A stretch of 64,000 bases of DNA from Sulfuriferula plumbiphila (GCF_009938015.1 NZ_AP021884.1:2157501-2221500); one strand, 5' to 3'; positions 43,295 to 54,368 are shown, counted from the stretch's first letter. Made by a program: numbers and translations. The notes: generated from the sequence alone by a model not told the origin.

Positions 43295-45211
43295 ATGGGA
43301 AAAATCATTGGCATTGACCTGGGTACCACCAACTCCTGCGTGGCCGTTATGGAAAACGGTGTACCCAAGGTGATCGAAAACGCCGAAGGTGCGCGCACCA
43401 CTCCCTCTATCGTGGCTTACACTGAAGACGGCGAAATCCTGGTGGGTGCAGCCGCCAAGCGCCAGGCCGTCACCAATCCGAAAAATACGCTGTTTGCAGT
43501 GAAACGCCTGATCGGCCGGCGCTTCGAGGAAAAAGAAGTGCAAAAAGACATCGCCCTGATGCCCTATTCCATCGTCAAGGCCGACAACGGCGACGCGTGG
43601 GTGGAAGTACGCGGCAAGAAAATGTCGGCATCGGAAGTCTCTGCACAAGTGCTGATGAAAATGAAGAAGACTGCAGAAGACTATCTGGGTGAACCGGTCA
43701 CTGAAGCGGTCATCACCGTGCCAGCTTATTTCAACGACAGCCAGCGTCAGGCCACCAAGGATGCCGGTCGCATCGCAGGTCTGGATGTGAAACGCATTAT
43801 CAACGAGCCCACAGCCGCAGCGCTCGCCTTCGGTATGGACAAGAAAGAAGGCGATCGCAAAATCGCGGTGTACGACCTCGGCGGTGGCACTTTCGACATC
43901 TCCATCATCGATATTGCCGAAGTTGATGGCGAACACCAGTTCGAGGTGATGTCCACCAACGGCGACACTTTCCTTGGCGGCGAAGATTTCGACCAGCGCG
44001 TGATTGACTACCTCGCTGATGAATTCAAGAAAGAGCAGGGCATTGATCTGCGCAACGACATGCTGGCGCTGCAACGCCTGAAGGAAGCTGCCGAAAAAGC
44101 CAAAATCGAGCTTTCCTCGGCCCAGCAGACAGACGTCAACCTGCCTTATATCACTGCCGATGCGAGCGGCCCCAAGCATCTGGCCGTAAAAATCACCCGT
44201 GCCAAATTCGAGAGCCTGGTGGAAGAACTCATCCAGCGCACTATCGCGCCATGCAAAATGGCCATCAAGGACGCCGGCGTGAGCGTATCCGACATCAGTG
44301 ACGTAATCCTGGTGGGCGGCATGACGCGCATGCCTAAAGTGCAGGAAAAAGTGAAGGAATTTTTCGGCAAGGAACCACGCCGCGACGTCAATCCGGACGA
44401 AGCCGTAGCGGTAGGCGCTGCAATTCAGGGCGGCGTGCTGCAAGGTGAAGTGAAGGACGTGCTGCTGCTCGACGTGACCCCGCTGTCGCTGGGCATTGAA
44501 ACCATGGGCGGCGTGATGACCAAGCTGATTCCGAAGAACACCACGATCCCGACCAAGGCCAGCCAGGTGTTCTCGACCGCCGAAGACAACCAGAATGCGG
44601 TGACCATCCACGTGTTGCAGGGCGAGCGCGAAATCGCTTCCGGCAACAAGAGCCTGGGACAGTTTAACCTGTCGGACATCCCGCCCGCACCACGCGGCAT
44701 GCCGCAGATTGAAGTGACGTTTGACATTGACGCCAACGGCATCCTGCATGTTTCGGCCCGGGACAAAGCTACCGGCAAGGAAAACAAGATCAAGATCCAG
44801 GCCAGCTCGGGACTGTCCGAAGCCGAAATCCAGCAGATGGTGAAGGATGCTGAGGCCCACGCCGAAGAAGACCACAAGACGCGCGAGTTGATTGACACCC
44901 GCAACCAGTGCGACAACCTGATCCATTCGGTGAAGAAATCGCTGGGTGAGTATGGCGATAAAATCAGCGCCGACGAAAAGGCCAAAATCGAGGCTGCCAT
45001 TGCCGAAGCCGAGGAAGCCCTCAAAGGCAACGACAAGGCGGCCATCGAAGCCAAATCCAAGGCTCTGGGCGAAGCCTCGCACAAACTGGCCGAGCAGATG
45101 TACGCCAAGGAACAGCCCGAAGCGGGTGCGGCGAGTGGCGCACAAACTGCGGATGCAAAGGCAGACGACGTGGTGGATGCCGAGTTTGAAGAAGTCAAAG
45201 ACAACAAATAA
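43295..45211 (+). CDS. dnaK: Hsp70 chaperone DnaK
   Basis: A 638-residue Hsp70 of normal length. The ATPase starts [18 protein letters not shown] and includes the phosphate loop [12 protein letters not shown] and the signature [13 protein letters not shown]. The linker [12 protein letters not shown] leads to the substrate-binding domain, and the tail ends in the acidic [14 protein letters not shown]. It is transcribed with grpE 70 bases upstream, with AAGGAA as ribosome site. Confidence 0.98.
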   Translation: MGKIIGIDLGTTNSCVAVMENGVPKVIENAEGARTTPSIVAYTEDGEILVGAAAKRQAVTNPKNTLFAVKRLIGRRFEEKEVQKDIALMPYSIVKADNGDAWVEVRGKKMSASEVSAQVLMKMKKTAEDYLGEPVTEAVITVPAYFNDSQRQATKDAGRIAGLDVKRIINEPTAAALAFGMDKKEGDRKIAVYDLGGGTFDISIIDIAEVDGEHQFEVMSTNGDTFLGGEDFDQRVIDYLADEFKKEQGIDLRNDMLALQRLKEAAEKAKIELSSAQQTDVNLPYITADASGPKHLAVKITRAKFESLVEELIQRTIAPCKMAIKDAGVSVSDISDVILVGGMTRMPKVQEKVKEFFGKEPRRDVNPDEAVAVGAAIQGGVLQGEVKDVLLLDVTPLSLGIETMGGVMTKLIPKNTTIPTKASQVFSTAEDNQNAVTIHVLQGEREIASGNKSLGQFNLSDIPPAPRGMPQIEVTFDIDANGILHVSARDKATGKENKIKIQASSGLSEAEIQQMVKDAEAHAEEDHKTRELIDTRNQCDNLIHSVKKSLGEYGDKISADEKAKIEAAIAEAEEALKGNDKAAIEAKSKALGEASHKLAEQMYAKEQPEAGAASGAQTADAKADDVVDAEFEEVKDNK

Positions 45212-45223
45212 TTCTTAACCCGT

Positions 45224-45277
45224 CACAGAGGGCACAGAGATCACAGTTTATCTGTGAATCACTCTGTGCCCTCTGTG
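45224..45277. repeat. Long palindrome between dnaK and dnaJ
   Basis: Sixteen-base arms (CACAGAGGGCACAGAG at 45224-45239 and its complement at 45262-45277) enclose an inner six-base stem (TCACAG/CTGTGA) and a short loop. The 54-bp structure is not followed by a T run, so it is more like a dispersed palindromic repeat or mRNA-processing hairpin than a simple terminator. It could reduce dnaJ expression relative to dnaK. Confidence 0.75.
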
Positions 45278-45299
45278 TGTTCTCTGTGGCTGAAAACAC

Positions 45300-46418
45300 A
45301 TGTCCAAACGCGATTATTACGAAGTGCTCGGCGTCAATCGCGACGCCAGTGACGAAGAAATTAAAAAGGCCTACCGCAAACTGGCGATGAAGCACCATCC
45401 GGATCGCAACCCGGACAATCCCAAGGCCGAGGAGCATTTCAAGGAAGCCAAGGAAGCTTACGAAATCCTGTGCGATGGGCAAAAGCGCGCAGCTTACGAT
45501 CAATACGGCCATGCCGGGGTCGAACAAGGCGCAGGCATGGGTGGCGGCTTTGGAGGCGCTGCAGGCGGTTTTGCAGATGCCTTTGGCGACATCTTTGGGG
45601 ACATTTTCGGCGGTGGCCGTTCCCGGTCAAATGTCTACCGCGGCGCAGACTTGCAATATAATCTCGAGATAACACTTGAAGAAGCAGCGCGCGGTACCGA
45701 GACCAAAATCCGTATTCCGACCCAGGAAGAATGCAGTACCTGTCACGGGTCCGGTGCCAAGCCCGGCACCCAGCCCACCAGTTGCCCCACCTGTGGCGGC
45801 CACGGCCAGGTGCGCATGCAGCAAGGGTTCTTTTCCATCCAGCAGACCTGCCCGAAATGTCACGGCAGCGGCAAGATTGTTGCCAATCCGTGCGGCGACT
45901 GTCACGGCGTGGGTCGCGTCAAGCATCACAAAACGCTGTCGGTACGCATCCCCGCCGGGGTGGATGAAGGCGATCGCATCCGTCTGTCTGGCGAAGGTGA
46001 AGCCGGGGTCAACGGCGGACCGACCGGGGATTTGTATGTCGTTATCCACCTCAAGGCGCATTCCGTGTTTCAGCGCGACCACAACGACCTGCATTGCGAG
46101 ATGCCGATCAGCTTCAGTACTGCTGCGCTGGGTGGCGAGATCGAGATTCCCACCCTGGATGGTCATGCCAAAATCAAAATTCCGGCAGAAACTCAAACTG
46201 GCAAGGTGTTCCGTCTGCGCGGCAAGGGTATCCAGGGGGTGCGTACCCATGCGCCAGGTGATTTGCTCTGCCATGTGCAGATTGAAACCCCGGTGAGCCT
46301 GACCGAGCGCCAAAAAGAACTGTTGCGCGAACTGGAAACCTTGAATCAGCAGGACGGCGCGCGCCATAACCCCAAGGCCAAATCGTTCATGGATAAAGTG
46401 AAGGAATTTTTTGGCTGA
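45300..46418 (+). CDS. dnaJ: Co-chaperone DnaJ
   Basis: A 372-residue class A Hsp40. The J domain has the HPD motif in KHHPDRNPD (about residue 33). A Gly/Phe-rich region follows ([20 protein letters not shown]). The four zinc-binding CxxCxGxG repeats are [24 protein letters not shown] and CGDCHGVG. The C-terminal substrate domain closes the protein. It stimulates DnaK ATPase. It is separated from dnaK by the palindrome at 45224-45277. Confidence 0.98.
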   Translation: MSKRDYYEVLGVNRDASDEEIKKAYRKLAMKHHPDRNPDNPKAEEHFKEAKEAYEILCDGQKRAAYDQYGHAGVEQGAGMGGGFGGAAGGFADAFGDIFGDIFGGGRSRSNVYRGADLQYNLEITLEEAARGTETKIRIPTQEECSTCHGSGAKPGTQPTSCPTCGGHGQVRMQQGFFSIQQTCPKCHGSGKIVANPCGDCHGVGRVKHHKTLSVRIPAGVDEGDRIRLSGEGEAGVNGGPTGDLYVVIHLKAHSVFQRDHNDLHCEMPISFSTAALGGEIEIPTLDGHAKIKIPAETQTGKVFRLRGKGIQGVRTHAPGDLLCHVQIETPVSLTERQKELLRELETLNQQDGARHNPKAKSFMDKVKEFFG

Positions 46419-46443
46419 TTGTTAAAGCGCTGTTGGATTGGAT

Positions 46444-46740
46444 CAGGCGCGTAGCCGTATGAGCTGACCCAGTCCGTAGTGGATGCAGACCAATCCGGTA
46501 TATATGGGTGATAACAGATTGATCACCGGCACGAAATGCAGCAAAGCCAGCAACAGGCCCAGCAATACCACGGTCATGCCGCTGGCCAGTCATACACAAT
46601 CGTGCTGACTGAGAAAATCCTGCGCTGCTTGCAACCAGTGTCCGAGTAAACCTATCCAGTCATCCCGGAATAGCCACGCCAACACGCCCCACAGCATGAA
46701 TGACAGCACCATGGGCCGCAGCACGATAGCCAGCATTTTG
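46444..46740 (-). pseudogene. Remnant of an EI24/CysZ-like membrane protein
   Basis: The minus-strand frame reads MLAIVLRPMVLSFMLWGVLA near its start, meets an in-frame TGA at 46590-46592, and continues LASGMTVVLLGLLLALLHFV and VINLLSPIYTGLVCIHYGLG before a stop. The beginning and end match EI24-domain proteins of about 250-280 residues. The middle is missing and there is an internal stop, so it is inactive. It lies just downstream of tatD on the same strand. Confidence 0.65.
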
Positions 46741-46791
46741 GATGCGACAGGCTGCGAGCCGCATCTATTAATGCACGCGCGATGTCCCTGA

Positions 46792-47559
46792 TCACGCCGC
46801 AGCCTTGAACAAACGGAAAAAATTGCGACTCGTAATTGCGCCCACCTCTTCAACAGAAATTCCACGTAATCGGGCAATTTCTCCGGCAACATGGCGCACA
46901 AAAGCAGGCTCATTGGTCTCGCCACGATGCGGCACCGGCGCCAGATAGGGCGAATCCGTCTCGATCAGCATCTGTTCCAGCGGGATGGTCTGCGCCACGT
47001 GTTTTAATGCCACGGCATTCCTGAACGTGACAATACCGGAAAACGAAATGTAAAACCCCATCGCCATCGCCTGCTGTGCGACTTCCAGACTCTCGGTGAA
47101 GCAATGCATCACGCCGCCGATTTCTGCCGCACCCTCCTCCGCCATGATGCGCAAGGTGTCTTGCGCCGCTGCGCGGGTGTGGATAATCAGCGGCTTGCAA
47201 GCCTGTTTTGCCGCACGAATATGGGTGCGGAAACGTTCGCGCTGCCATTCCAGATCACCGGTGAGGCGAAAATAATCCAGCCCTGTTTCACCAATAGCCA
47301 CAATTCTTGGATGCGCTGCCAGTTCGACCAGACGTGCAATACTGGGCTCTTCGGTATCTTTGTGGTCAGGATGCACGCCAACTGACGCATAAACATTGGC
47401 ATGGTTTTCTGCCATAGCCAGCACCTGGGGAAAATCCTGCAGATTCACGCTGACACACAGTGCATGGCTGACTGCACCGTCTTTCATGCGCGCCAGTATG
47501 GCCGCCTGCTGTTCGGCCAGGCCGGGGAAGTTGATGTGGCAGTGCGAGTCGACAAACAT
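46792..47559 (-). CDS. TatD-family metal-dependent hydrolase
   Basis: A 255-residue TIM-barrel amidohydrolase-type DNase. Metal ligands are HCH in DSHCHINF at the N-terminus, Glu in AIGETGLDYF, His in LIIHTRAA and HCF in GGVMHCFTE, and Asp in IETDSPYLAP. This matches the YcfH branch, which is usually encoded next to holB and a PilZ gene as here. Roles in DNA repair or D-aminoacyl-tRNA-like activities have been proposed for the family. Confidence 0.93.
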   Translation of the reverse strand: MFVDSHCHINFPGLAEQQAAILARMKDGAVSHALCVSVNLQDFPQVLAMAENHANVYASVGVHPDHKDTEEPSIARLVELAAHPRIVAIGETGLDYFRLTGDLEWQRERFRTHIRAAKQACKPLIIHTRAAAQDTLRIMAEEGAAEIGGVMHCFTESLEVAQQAMAMGFYISFSGIVTFRNAVALKHVAQTIPLEQMLIETDSPYLAPVPHRGETNEPAFVRHVAGEIARLRGISVEEVGAITSRNFFRLFKAAA

Positions 47560-47621
47560 GGGATGGGTCCAAAAAAGCAGGCTGCGCGCGGCAGCCTGAT
47601 GGGTACGGCAGGTGAACAGGT

Positions 47622-47990
47622 TTACATGGTGTGCGTCTGGCGCGCCGATTTGAGCGAGCCGCCAAGTAAACCTTCCACCTTGTTGCGTGCAGCTATGCCG
47701 CTATCATTCTTGTCGAATTGCACGCCTATGCCTTGTGTCTTGCCACCATGGGCACCCGGCGGAGTAATCCATACCACTTTCCCTGCGACCGGAATTTTGT
47801 TCTGGTCTTCCATCAGTGTCAGCAGCATGAATACTTCATCGCCCAATCTATATTGCTTGGTGGTGGGAATAAAAATGCCCCCCCCCTTGAGAAACGGCAT
47901 GTAAGCAGCGAACAGCGCGGATTTTTCCTTGATACTCAGAGACAGCACCCCAGGGCGGGCGATAGCAGCTTTATCTGCGGTATTGCTCAT
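47622..47990 (-). CDS. PilZ-domain protein
   Basis: A 122-residue PilZ protein of the type encoded between holB and tatD, from the ATG at 47990. It has the beta-barrel core (AAYMPFLKGGGIFIPTTKQY, VAGKVVWITPPG, GIGVQFDKND). The N-terminal RxxxR c-di-GMP motif is not evident. This fits the PilZ orthologue needed for type IV pilus assembly, which does not bind c-di-GMP. Confidence 0.88.
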   Translation of the reverse strand: MSNTADKAAIARPGVLSLSIKEKSALFAAYMPFLKGGGIFIPTTKQYRLGDEVFMLLTLMEDQNKIPVAGKVVWITPPGAHGGKTQGIGVQFDKNDSGIAARNKVEGLLGGSLKSARQTHTM

Positions 47991-48001
47991 GTTTGCTCCA
48001 T

Positions 48002-49009
48002 TCATTCAAATAGGCCCGCGTATTCCAGCAGCAAATCTTCCAGCACCATTTGTGTGGCAAGCGGATGCTGGACGCTGGCGCGCGCCGCCTGCAAACGACG
48101 TTGAAAATCCAGCAGTCCGAATAAATTAGCACGCCCGGCCATGCCTCGCAATTCCTGCTGGTAATCGACCTGGTAAAACACCCGCCCTGCCAGATGCAAG
48201 CTCACCAGGTCATGCACCCACAGTTGCAACCAGTGCACCATGTCCGGCAGCGGCTGTTTGGCGTGATGTTCGGCAATGCGCAGGGTGTCTGCGCTATTCA
48301 TTTTTACCAGCCCGGACAGAAATCCGCGCCGTCGTGCCTGATAATCCGCATCCGCCAGCTGGCTGGCCAATAGCGGTGCCCCCCCCGCCTGCGCCAGACA
48401 GACTGCGGCTTCACGTACTCCCTGCTGGATCAGCCAGGACTGCGCAGCATCCGTGCCCGGCAGAGTAAAGCGAATCTGGTGACAGCGGCTCAGGATGGTT
48501 GGCAACAGCCGGCTTGACTGGTGGCTGACCAGAATCAACAAGATATTCGGCGGCGGTTCTTCCAGGGTCTTCAACAGCGCGTTGGCAGCCACCGCATTCA
48601 TAGTCTCGGCGGGATGAATCAGCGCAATGCGCAAACCACCACGGTGCGCGCTCAATTGTACAAACCGGGTCAATTCGCGCACCTGAGCCACACTGATATG
48701 CTGGCCTGCGGCCGGGCTTTTGCGCTCGGCAAGCTCAGCATCCGGATCATTTTCGTCCAGCGCCGCGGGCTGCAGCTTCAGAAAATCCGGGTGGCTGCCC
48801 TGGCGCAACCAGTGACAGGATGGGCATGCGCCACACGCTTCGTGCCCATCTGCCTGCGGGTTCTCGCACAATACAAGCTGAGCCAATTGCTCTGCCAGCG
48901 CCAATTTGCCGATGCCCGCGCGTCCATGTAACAGCAGCGCGTGCGGCAACTTCCCACGTAGCTGCAACAGGCGCTGCCAGACCGTTTCATTCCATGTGTG
49001 CGGATTCAT
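48002..49009 (-). CDS. holB: DNA polymerase III delta' subunit
   Basis: A 335-residue clamp-loader subunit. It has a P-loop-like HGRAGIGKLALAEQL, a zinc-binding cysteine set (LCENPQADGHEACGACPSCH), the helicase-like ALLKTLEEPPPNILLILV segment and the sensor-1 SRCHQIRF. It assembles with tau/gamma and delta to load the beta clamp. The start lies three bases from the tmk stop, so the two are coupled. Confidence 0.95.
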   Translation of the reverse strand: MNPHTWNETVWQRLLQLRGKLPHALLLHGRAGIGKLALAEQLAQLVLCENPQADGHEACGACPSCHWLRQGSHPDFLKLQPAALDENDPDAELAERKSPAAGQHISVAQVRELTRFVQLSAHRGGLRIALIHPAETMNAVAANALLKTLEEPPPNILLILVSHQSSRLLPTILSRCHQIRFTLPGTDAAQSWLIQQGVREAAVCLAQAGGAPLLASQLADADYQARRRGFLSGLVKMNSADTLRIAEHHAKQPLPDMVHWLQLWVHDLVSLHLAGRVFYQVDYQQELRGMAGRANLFGLLDFQRRLQAARASVQHPLATQMVLEDLLLEYAGLFE

Positions 49010-49012
49010 GGC

Positions 49013-49612
49013 TCAAATAGCAGCAATGATTGGTTCAAGGTCATCGCGAATCTCATCCAGGCTGCGCTCACTCCTGACTACCCGGAACCGCGCCGGAAAT
49101 TGTCCGGCGCGCTGCAAATACATGGCGCGTACGCGCTCGAAAAAATCCTGCTGCTGCTGCTCGAACCGGTCCAGACTGGCGTTAGTCGCCAGGCGTTTAC
49201 CCGCTACAGCGACCTCCACATCGAACAGCAGCGTCAAGTCTGGTTGCAGCCCATCCTGCACCCAGTCTTCCAGAATGCGCAACCTGGATTCGGCAATACC
49301 GCGTCCGCCGCACTGATAAGCAAAACTGGCATCGGTAAACCGATCCGAGATGACATAAGCACCCCGTCTCAATGCGGGCAGGATCACGCAATCCAGATGT
49401 TCACGGCGCGCCGCAAACATCAATAACGCTTCGGTTTCAACATGCATGGGCTCGGCAAGCAGCAATTCGCGCAACTTTTCACCGAGCGGTGTCCCACCGG
49501 GTTCCCGCGTGACCACCACCTCAACACCGCGTGCGCGCAGTTTGTCGGCCAGCCATGGCAGATGGGTGCTCTTGCCAGCGCCGTCGATTCCTTCGAGCGT
49601 GATGAATGGCAT
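49013..49612 (-). CDS. tmk: Thymidylate kinase
   Basis: A 199-residue dTMP kinase that makes dTDP. The P-loop is [15 protein letters not shown], the DR(E/Y) region is [13 protein letters not shown], and the LID-proximal motif is [17 protein letters not shown]. It is in the standard mltG-tmk-holB order. Confidence 0.97.
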   Translation of the reverse strand: MPFITLEGIDGAGKSTHLPWLADKLRARGVEVVVTREPGGTPLGEKLRELLLAEPMHVETEALLMFAARREHLDCVILPALRRGAYVISDRFTDASFAYQCGGRGIAESRLRILEDWVQDGLQPDLTLLFDVEVAVAGKRLATNASLDRFEQQQQDFFERVRAMYLQRAGQFPARFRVVRSERSLDEIRDDLEPIIAAI

Positions 49613-49614
49613 AA

Positions 49615-50604
49615 TCAGTTTCCGCTTTTTTGATAGCGCATCACAGCGCGATTGTGCTGTTCGAGATTGTCCGAAAAATAGTGGCTGCCATCGCCCTTGG
49701 CAACAAAATACAAAGCCTGGCTGGGCGCCGGATTGAGTGCGGCATGGATCGAATCGAGCCCGGGCATGGCGATCGGCGTGGGGGGCAAGCCTGCGCGGGT
49801 ATAGGTGTTATAAGGCGTATCGGCCAACAGGTCGCGCTTGCGCAGGTTGCCATCAAAAGCATCACCCAGGCCATAAATCACGCAGGGATCGGTTTGCAAG
49901 CGCATCCCGTTGCGCAGGCGGTTGATAAACACGGCAGCAATTAATGGGCGCTCGCTTGCCATGCCGGTTTCTTTTTCAATAATGGACGCCATCGTCAGCG
50001 CCTGATAAGGATTATCGTAAGGCAGCCCAGGCTGGCGTGCTGCCCACTCCTTGGCGAGGTGCGCCTGCATGGTTTCATAAGCACGATGCAGGATGGAAAT
50101 ATCGCTGTTGCCGGGATCAACATAATATTTGGCGGGAAAAAACAGGCCCTCGGCGTGTGCCTCCGGGATATGCAGAGCAGCCAGTATCTGTGCCTCGCTC
50201 ATGTTGGCGGTGTCATGGCGCAGGGCCGGATGAGCATCAAGCGCATCCCGCATCTGCTGGAAAGTCCAGCCTTCGATAAAGACGATCTCGCGCAGGCTGA
50301 CCTCACCCTGGGTCAGTTTTTTGAGTAGCTCAAATGGCGTGGTTGCGCGCCCCAGTGTGTAGTGCCCGGCCTTGATCCGTGCAGCATCGCCCAATATCCG
50401 TGCCAGTATCCGAAATCGCCAGCTGCTTTCGATCACACCCTGCTGACGCAACTGTTCGGCAACTGCGGTCAGGCTGCTACCTGGCTTAAGTGTGAATTCG
50501 CTAGGCAAGGATTTCAGCGGCAGTGGGGTGCGCGCATACCAGAACAGATCGGCACCCATCACCAGCAATGCAACCAGCAACACAACTATCAAGCGTTTAA
50601 TCAA
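49615..50604 (-). CDS. mltG: Endolytic murein transglycosylase MltG (YceG)
   Basis: A 329-residue inner-membrane enzyme that cuts nascent glycan strands and sets their length. One N-terminal membrane helix is seen ([19 protein letters not shown]), then a LysM-like region and the catalytic domain with the conserved glutamate in [16 protein letters not shown] and [12 protein letters not shown]. It overlaps pabC by eight bases. Confidence 0.95.
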   Translation of the reverse strand: MIKRLIVVLLVALLVMGADLFWYARTPLPLKSLPSEFTLKPGSSLTAVAEQLRQQGVIESSWRFRILARILGDAARIKAGHYTLGRATTPFELLKKLTQGEVSLREIVFIEGWTFQQMRDALDAHPALRHDTANMSEAQILAALHIPEAHAEGLFFPAKYYVDPGNSDISILHRAYETMQAHLAKEWAARQPGLPYDNPYQALTMASIIEKETGMASERPLIAAVFINRLRNGMRLQTDPCVIYGLGDAFDGNLRKRDLLADTPYNTYTRAGLPPTPIAMPGLDSIHAALNPAPSQALYFVAKGDGSHYFSDNLEQHNRAVMRYQKSGN

Positions 50605-51409
50605 TGTCTTGTTCCAGTAGAGTACGTATCATCCGGGTATAAGGATGCGGCTGCCAGTGCTGATGCGCAAGCCTACGAATTTGCCAGATGCCGATCACGC
50701 TATTGCACACCATGACGGCGTCGGCAGCGTACAAATCCTTCAGCTCAAATTCACCCATCCCGGTTTTCAGCCCCAGCCCGGGTACGGCAGCAAGAATGCG
50801 TTCACGGGTCACGCCGCTAATGCCGCTGGCTGACAGATCCGGGGTAAGCAATGTGTCAGCGCGCACCATGAACAGATTACTCATCGTGCCACCGATTACT
50901 TTGTCTGCGCTATCCAGCAGAATGCCCTCTGCAATCTGCGGGTCACTCCATTCCCTGCGCGCCAGCACGTTTTCCAGCCGATTGAGATGCTTGATGCCGG
51001 CCAGCGCGGGCTGCTGCGCAAGCCGCAAATCGCACACACGGGCGCTAATCCCCTGTTCGGTGTGGCTGCGCGGATAAATCGGCACGGGGCTACTGATTGC
51101 AAGCGTGCGGACCTGGGCCGAGGCGGCAACAGCATAACCGCGTAATCCGCTGCCCCGGGTAACAATGATCTTGACCACACAATTTGGCGAGTCTGCGGCG
51201 ATGTGGGTCAGATCAGCTTCCAGCGCCGCCTGAGTGGGTGCTTGCAAGCCAAGCCGCGTGCAGTCCGCGACAATTTTCGCATATTGGCGCGCCCATGCCA
51301 CGGCCTTACCGTCGCGCAACAGCAGTGTGCGGAATATGCCGTCACCATAGGCCAGCCCGCGATCAAGCGCATCCAGTGTGCTGGTTTCTACGCCATTGAC
51401 CAGAATCAT
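50597..51409 (-). CDS. pabC: Aminodeoxychorismate lyase
   Basis: A 270-residue fold-type IV PLP enzyme that converts 4-amino-4-deoxychorismate to p-aminobenzoate and pyruvate for folate synthesis. The PLP lysine lies in LAGIKHLNRLENVLA, the cofactor phosphate region in GTMSNLFMV, and the C-terminal signature is GVTRERIL. It overlaps pabB (ATGA) and mltG. Confidence 0.93.
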   Translation of the reverse strand: MILVNGVETSTLDALDRGLAYGDGIFRTLLLRDGKAVAWARQYAKIVADCTRLGLQAPTQAALEADLTHIAADSPNCVVKIIVTRGSGLRGYAVAASAQVRTLAISSPVPIYPRSHTEQGISARVCDLRLAQQPALAGIKHLNRLENVLARREWSDPQIAEGILLDSADKVIGGTMSNLFMVRADTLLTPDLSASGISGVTRERILAAVPGLGLKTGMGEFELKDLYAADAVMVCNSVIGIWQIRRLAHQHWQPHPYTRMIRTLLEQDID

Positions 51410-52722
51410 CCCGCCAATCCCAGCGCCCGTAACAGCCCCCTGGCCTTGGCACGCGTTTCGTTGAGCTCGCCCAGCGGGTCGGAATCCGCCACGATGCCGG
51501 CTCCCGCCGAGAAGCCGATATGGTCACCCGCCACCATGATGGTTCGGATCAGGATATTCAAGTCCATATCACCGTCCCGATTCAGATAACCCATACTGCC
51601 GGTGTAAGCGTAGCGCGGCGTGACTTCCAGTTCGCGGATGATTTGCATGGTGCGCACTTTGGGACATCCGGTGATGGTACCACCCGGAAACAGGGCACGT
51701 ATTACCTGTCCGGGGGTGATCCAGGCGCGCAGTCGGCCAACGACTGTTGATTCGATGTGGTGCACGTACGTGTAGCTGGCGACCGCCATCAGCTCAGTCA
51801 CCCGCACGCTGCCCGGCACACACACCCGCCCCAGATCGTTGCGCTCAAGGTCAACCAGCATCACATGCTCAGCCCGTTCTTTGGGGTGGGCAGCCAGTTC
51901 AGTACGGGTTTGTACATCCTGCCGGTAGTCGCTGTGGCGTGGATGGGTACCCGCAATCGGTCTGGTGTGTGCCATGCCTGCCTGTACCTGCACCAGACGC
52001 TCAGGTGAGGAGCTGACAATAGTGCGTTCCCGGGTAAGGCGCGCCAGTCCGGAAAATGGTGCCGGATTACTGCGACGCAGCGCCTGATACAGCGCCAGCG
52101 CCGGAGCATCGCTTTGCACACGGCCATGCCAGCGACGCGACAAATTGACCTGGAACACATCCCCGGCACGGATATAACGCTGGATTTGCGCCACCCCATC
52201 GAGGAAATCCTGCGCAGGTGCTTCATGCAGATCGCAGAGCGTGACCGGTGAATCGGGGATCGATCGCAAACCAGCCATATCTCCCGCCAGCGCATCCAGT
52301 AGACTGGCGTACCCGGTCTCGGCAAACAGCCAGGTCTCGCCGCTGCGGCGATTCACCATCACAGCAGCAGGCATCCGCATGATCGCTGCGAGAGGAAAAT
52401 CGGCATCGGCTGGCCGGGCCGGCACAGCAGGCTCCAGCCCTTGCAATAGCTCATAGCCCAGATAGAGAAACCAGCCACCCCGGAACGGCAAGTGCCCGAT
52501 GGCCGTATCCGCCATGCAACACGCAGCCTGCCATGCAGCGTCCAGCTGGCTCAGGCACTGTTCCGCCTGGTCATTCTTGAATAACAGGGTTTGCTGCGGA
52601 AATGCCAGCAGGATATCCCAGCCGCCGCCAGACGCCGTTTCCAGCAGCACCGGGTAGCGCTGCGGGTCGGCCTGGTGAAGACTTAACAGATCGGCGCTGC
52701 CGGGCAGGGAAAGAACAGGCAC
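51406..52722 (-). CDS. pabB: Aminodeoxychorismate synthase component I
   Basis: A 438-residue chorismate-utilising enzyme that aminates chorismate with ammonia from a PabA-type glutaminase encoded elsewhere. Family motifs are AHTRPIAGTHPRH, the central LVDLERNDLGRV, FPGGTITGCPKVRTMQII and YTGSMGYLNRDGDMDLNI. The active-site lysine in TGCPK is present, as in PabB. Lying between fabF and pabC, it ties folate precursor synthesis to the fab operon. Confidence 0.95.
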   Translation of the reverse strand: MPVLSLPGSADLLSLHQADPQRYPVLLETASGGGWDILLAFPQQTLLFKNDQAEQCLSQLDAAWQAACCMADTAIGHLPFRGGWFLYLGYELLQGLEPAVPARPADADFPLAAIMRMPAAVMVNRRSGETWLFAETGYASLLDALAGDMAGLRSIPDSPVTLCDLHEAPAQDFLDGVAQIQRYIRAGDVFQVNLSRRWHGRVQSDAPALALYQALRRSNPAPFSGLARLTRERTIVSSSPERLVQVQAGMAHTRPIAGTHPRHSDYRQDVQTRTELAAHPKERAEHVMLVDLERNDLGRVCVPGSVRVTELMAVASYTYVHHIESTVVGRLRAWITPGQVIRALFPGGTITGCPKVRTMQIIRELEVTPRYAYTGSMGYLNRDGDMDLNILIRTIMVAGDHIGFSAGAGIVADSDPLGELNETRAKARGLLRALGLAG

Positions 52723-52751
52723 GGGGATAAGCGCTGCTGTACAGCGCCCGA

Positions 52752-53990
52752 TTATATTTTACGGAACACCAGCGTACCGTTGGTGCCACCAAAACCGAAC
52801 GAGTTCGACAGCGCCACGTCAATTTTCATCTGTCGCGCCGTATTGGGCACATAGTCCAGATCGCAGGCTTCGTCCTGGTTGAAAATATTGATTGTGGGCG
52901 GTGCTACCTGTTCATGTACGCTCAGCGCAGAAAACACGGCTTCTACCCCGCCCGCCGCGCCCAGCAGGTGCCCGGTCATGGATTTGGTTGAGCTGACCGC
53001 AATTTTGTAGGCATGATCGCCCAGGGCACGCTTCATCGCCATGGTTTCGGCCAAGTCACCCAGCGGCGTGGACGTGCCGTGTGCATTGATATAGTCCACC
53101 TGAGTCGCATCAAGTCCGGCATTTTTCAGCGCATTCCGCATACAGCGCGCTGCGCCCTCGCCATCTTCAACCGGTGCGGTCATATGGTAGGCATCCCCGC
53201 TCATGCCGAAGCCGGCCAGTTCAGCATATATTTTTGCGCCACGCGCCTTGGCGTGTTCGTATTCCTCCAGCACCAGGATACCTGCGCCCTCACCCATGAC
53301 GAAGCCGTCGCGCCCCTTGTCCCAGGGACGACTTGAGGATGCCGGGTCATCGTTACGCGTGGACAATGCACGCGCGGCTGCAAACCCCCCCATACCCAAT
53401 GGGCTGATCGCCGATTCTGCGCCTCCCGCGACCATCACGTCCGCATCACCATACTCGATCATGCGGGCGGAATCACCGATACAGTGGGTGGCCGTGGTAC
53501 AGGCGGTGACCATCGCCAGATTCGGGCCCTTGAAACCATAAAGTATGGACAGGTTGCCCGCGATCATGTTGATAATCGAAGCGGGGATGAAAAACGGTGA
53601 AATCTTGCGGGGACCGCCCGCAAGATAGATATTGTGGGTTTCCTCAATCAGCGGCAGACCGCCAATCCCGGAACCAATATTCACGCCAATGCGTTCGGCG
53701 TTTTCCTCAGTGACTTCCAGCCCGGCATCGTTGACCGCCTCAATTGCAGCGACCATGCCGTACTGGATGAAGACATCCATGCGGCGTGCATCTTTGGCAT
53801 TAAGATATTGCCCCACGTCGAAATTTTTTACGTCCCCGGCAATTTGGGAAGCAAACAGCGTGGGGTCAAAGCGGGTGATCCGGGTGATGCCGGATTTGCC
53901 CGCCAGGATATTGCTCCAGGATTCCTGGAGGCCTATGCCGACCGGGGACACAATCCCCAGACCGGTAATCACAACTCTGCGCTTGGACAA
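52752..53990 (-). CDS. fabF: Beta-ketoacyl-ACP synthase II
   Basis: A 412-residue KAS II that extends acyl-ACP in fatty-acid synthesis. The catalytic Cys is in [12 protein letters not shown], and the two histidines are in [11 protein letters not shown] and [12 protein letters not shown]. It is 26 bases downstream of acpP in the standard order. Confidence 0.97.
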   Translation of the reverse strand: MSKRRVVITGLGIVSPVGIGLQESWSNILAGKSGITRITRFDPTLFASQIAGDVKNFDVGQYLNAKDARRMDVFIQYGMVAAIEAVNDAGLEVTEENAERIGVNIGSGIGGLPLIEETHNIYLAGGPRKISPFFIPASIINMIAGNLSILYGFKGPNLAMVTACTTATHCIGDSARMIEYGDADVMVAGGAESAISPLGMGGFAAARALSTRNDDPASSSRPWDKGRDGFVMGEGAGILVLEEYEHAKARGAKIYAELAGFGMSGDAYHMTAPVEDGEGAARCMRNALKNAGLDATQVDYINAHGTSTPLGDLAETMAMKRALGDHAYKIAVSSTKSMTGHLLGAAGGVEAVFSALSVHEQVAPPTINIFNQDEACDLDYVPNTARQMKIDVALSNSFGFGGTNGTLVFRKI

Positions 53991-54016
53991 AACAACTCCG
54001 CGAGATTTTAGTAAGA

Positions 54017-54256
54017 TTACTTGGCGAGATGGCTATTGATGTAATCAATGGCCAGTTTGACGGTGGTGATTTTTTCGGCTTCTTCGTCAGGGATTTCGCA
54101 CTCGAACTCTTCTTCAAGTGCCATGACCAATTCAACCGTATCCAGCGAATCCGCACCCAAATCATCGACAAAGGAAGATTCGGTTTTAACGTCCGCTTCG
54201 TTCACGCCCAGTTGTTCGGCGACGATTTTCTTGACACGCTGTTCGATATTGTCCAT
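54017..54256 (-). CDS. acpP: Acyl carrier protein
   Basis: A 79-residue acidic four-helix carrier protein. Phosphopantetheine attaches at the serine of [20 protein letters not shown]. It carries acyl chains for the flanking fab enzymes. Its position between fabG and fabF is canonical. Confidence 0.98.
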   Translation of the reverse strand: MDNIEQRVKKIVAEQLGVNEADVKTESSFVDDLGADSLDTVELVMALEEEFECEIPDEEAEKITTVKLAIDYINSHLAK

Positions 54257-54368
54257 CTAGATACTCCCAAGTATTAAACAAAAAGCGTTGGCATTCTAAC
54301 AAACTTGCCAACATTACCCAAATTGGAACAGCACAGCTTTAGGCCATCAGGCCATCGCTGAAAACCGC

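Noticed and set aside
43277-45145. 622-residue open frame opposite dnaK
   Set aside because: A mirror frame of dnaK caused by its codon bias; the dnaK frame is unambiguous.
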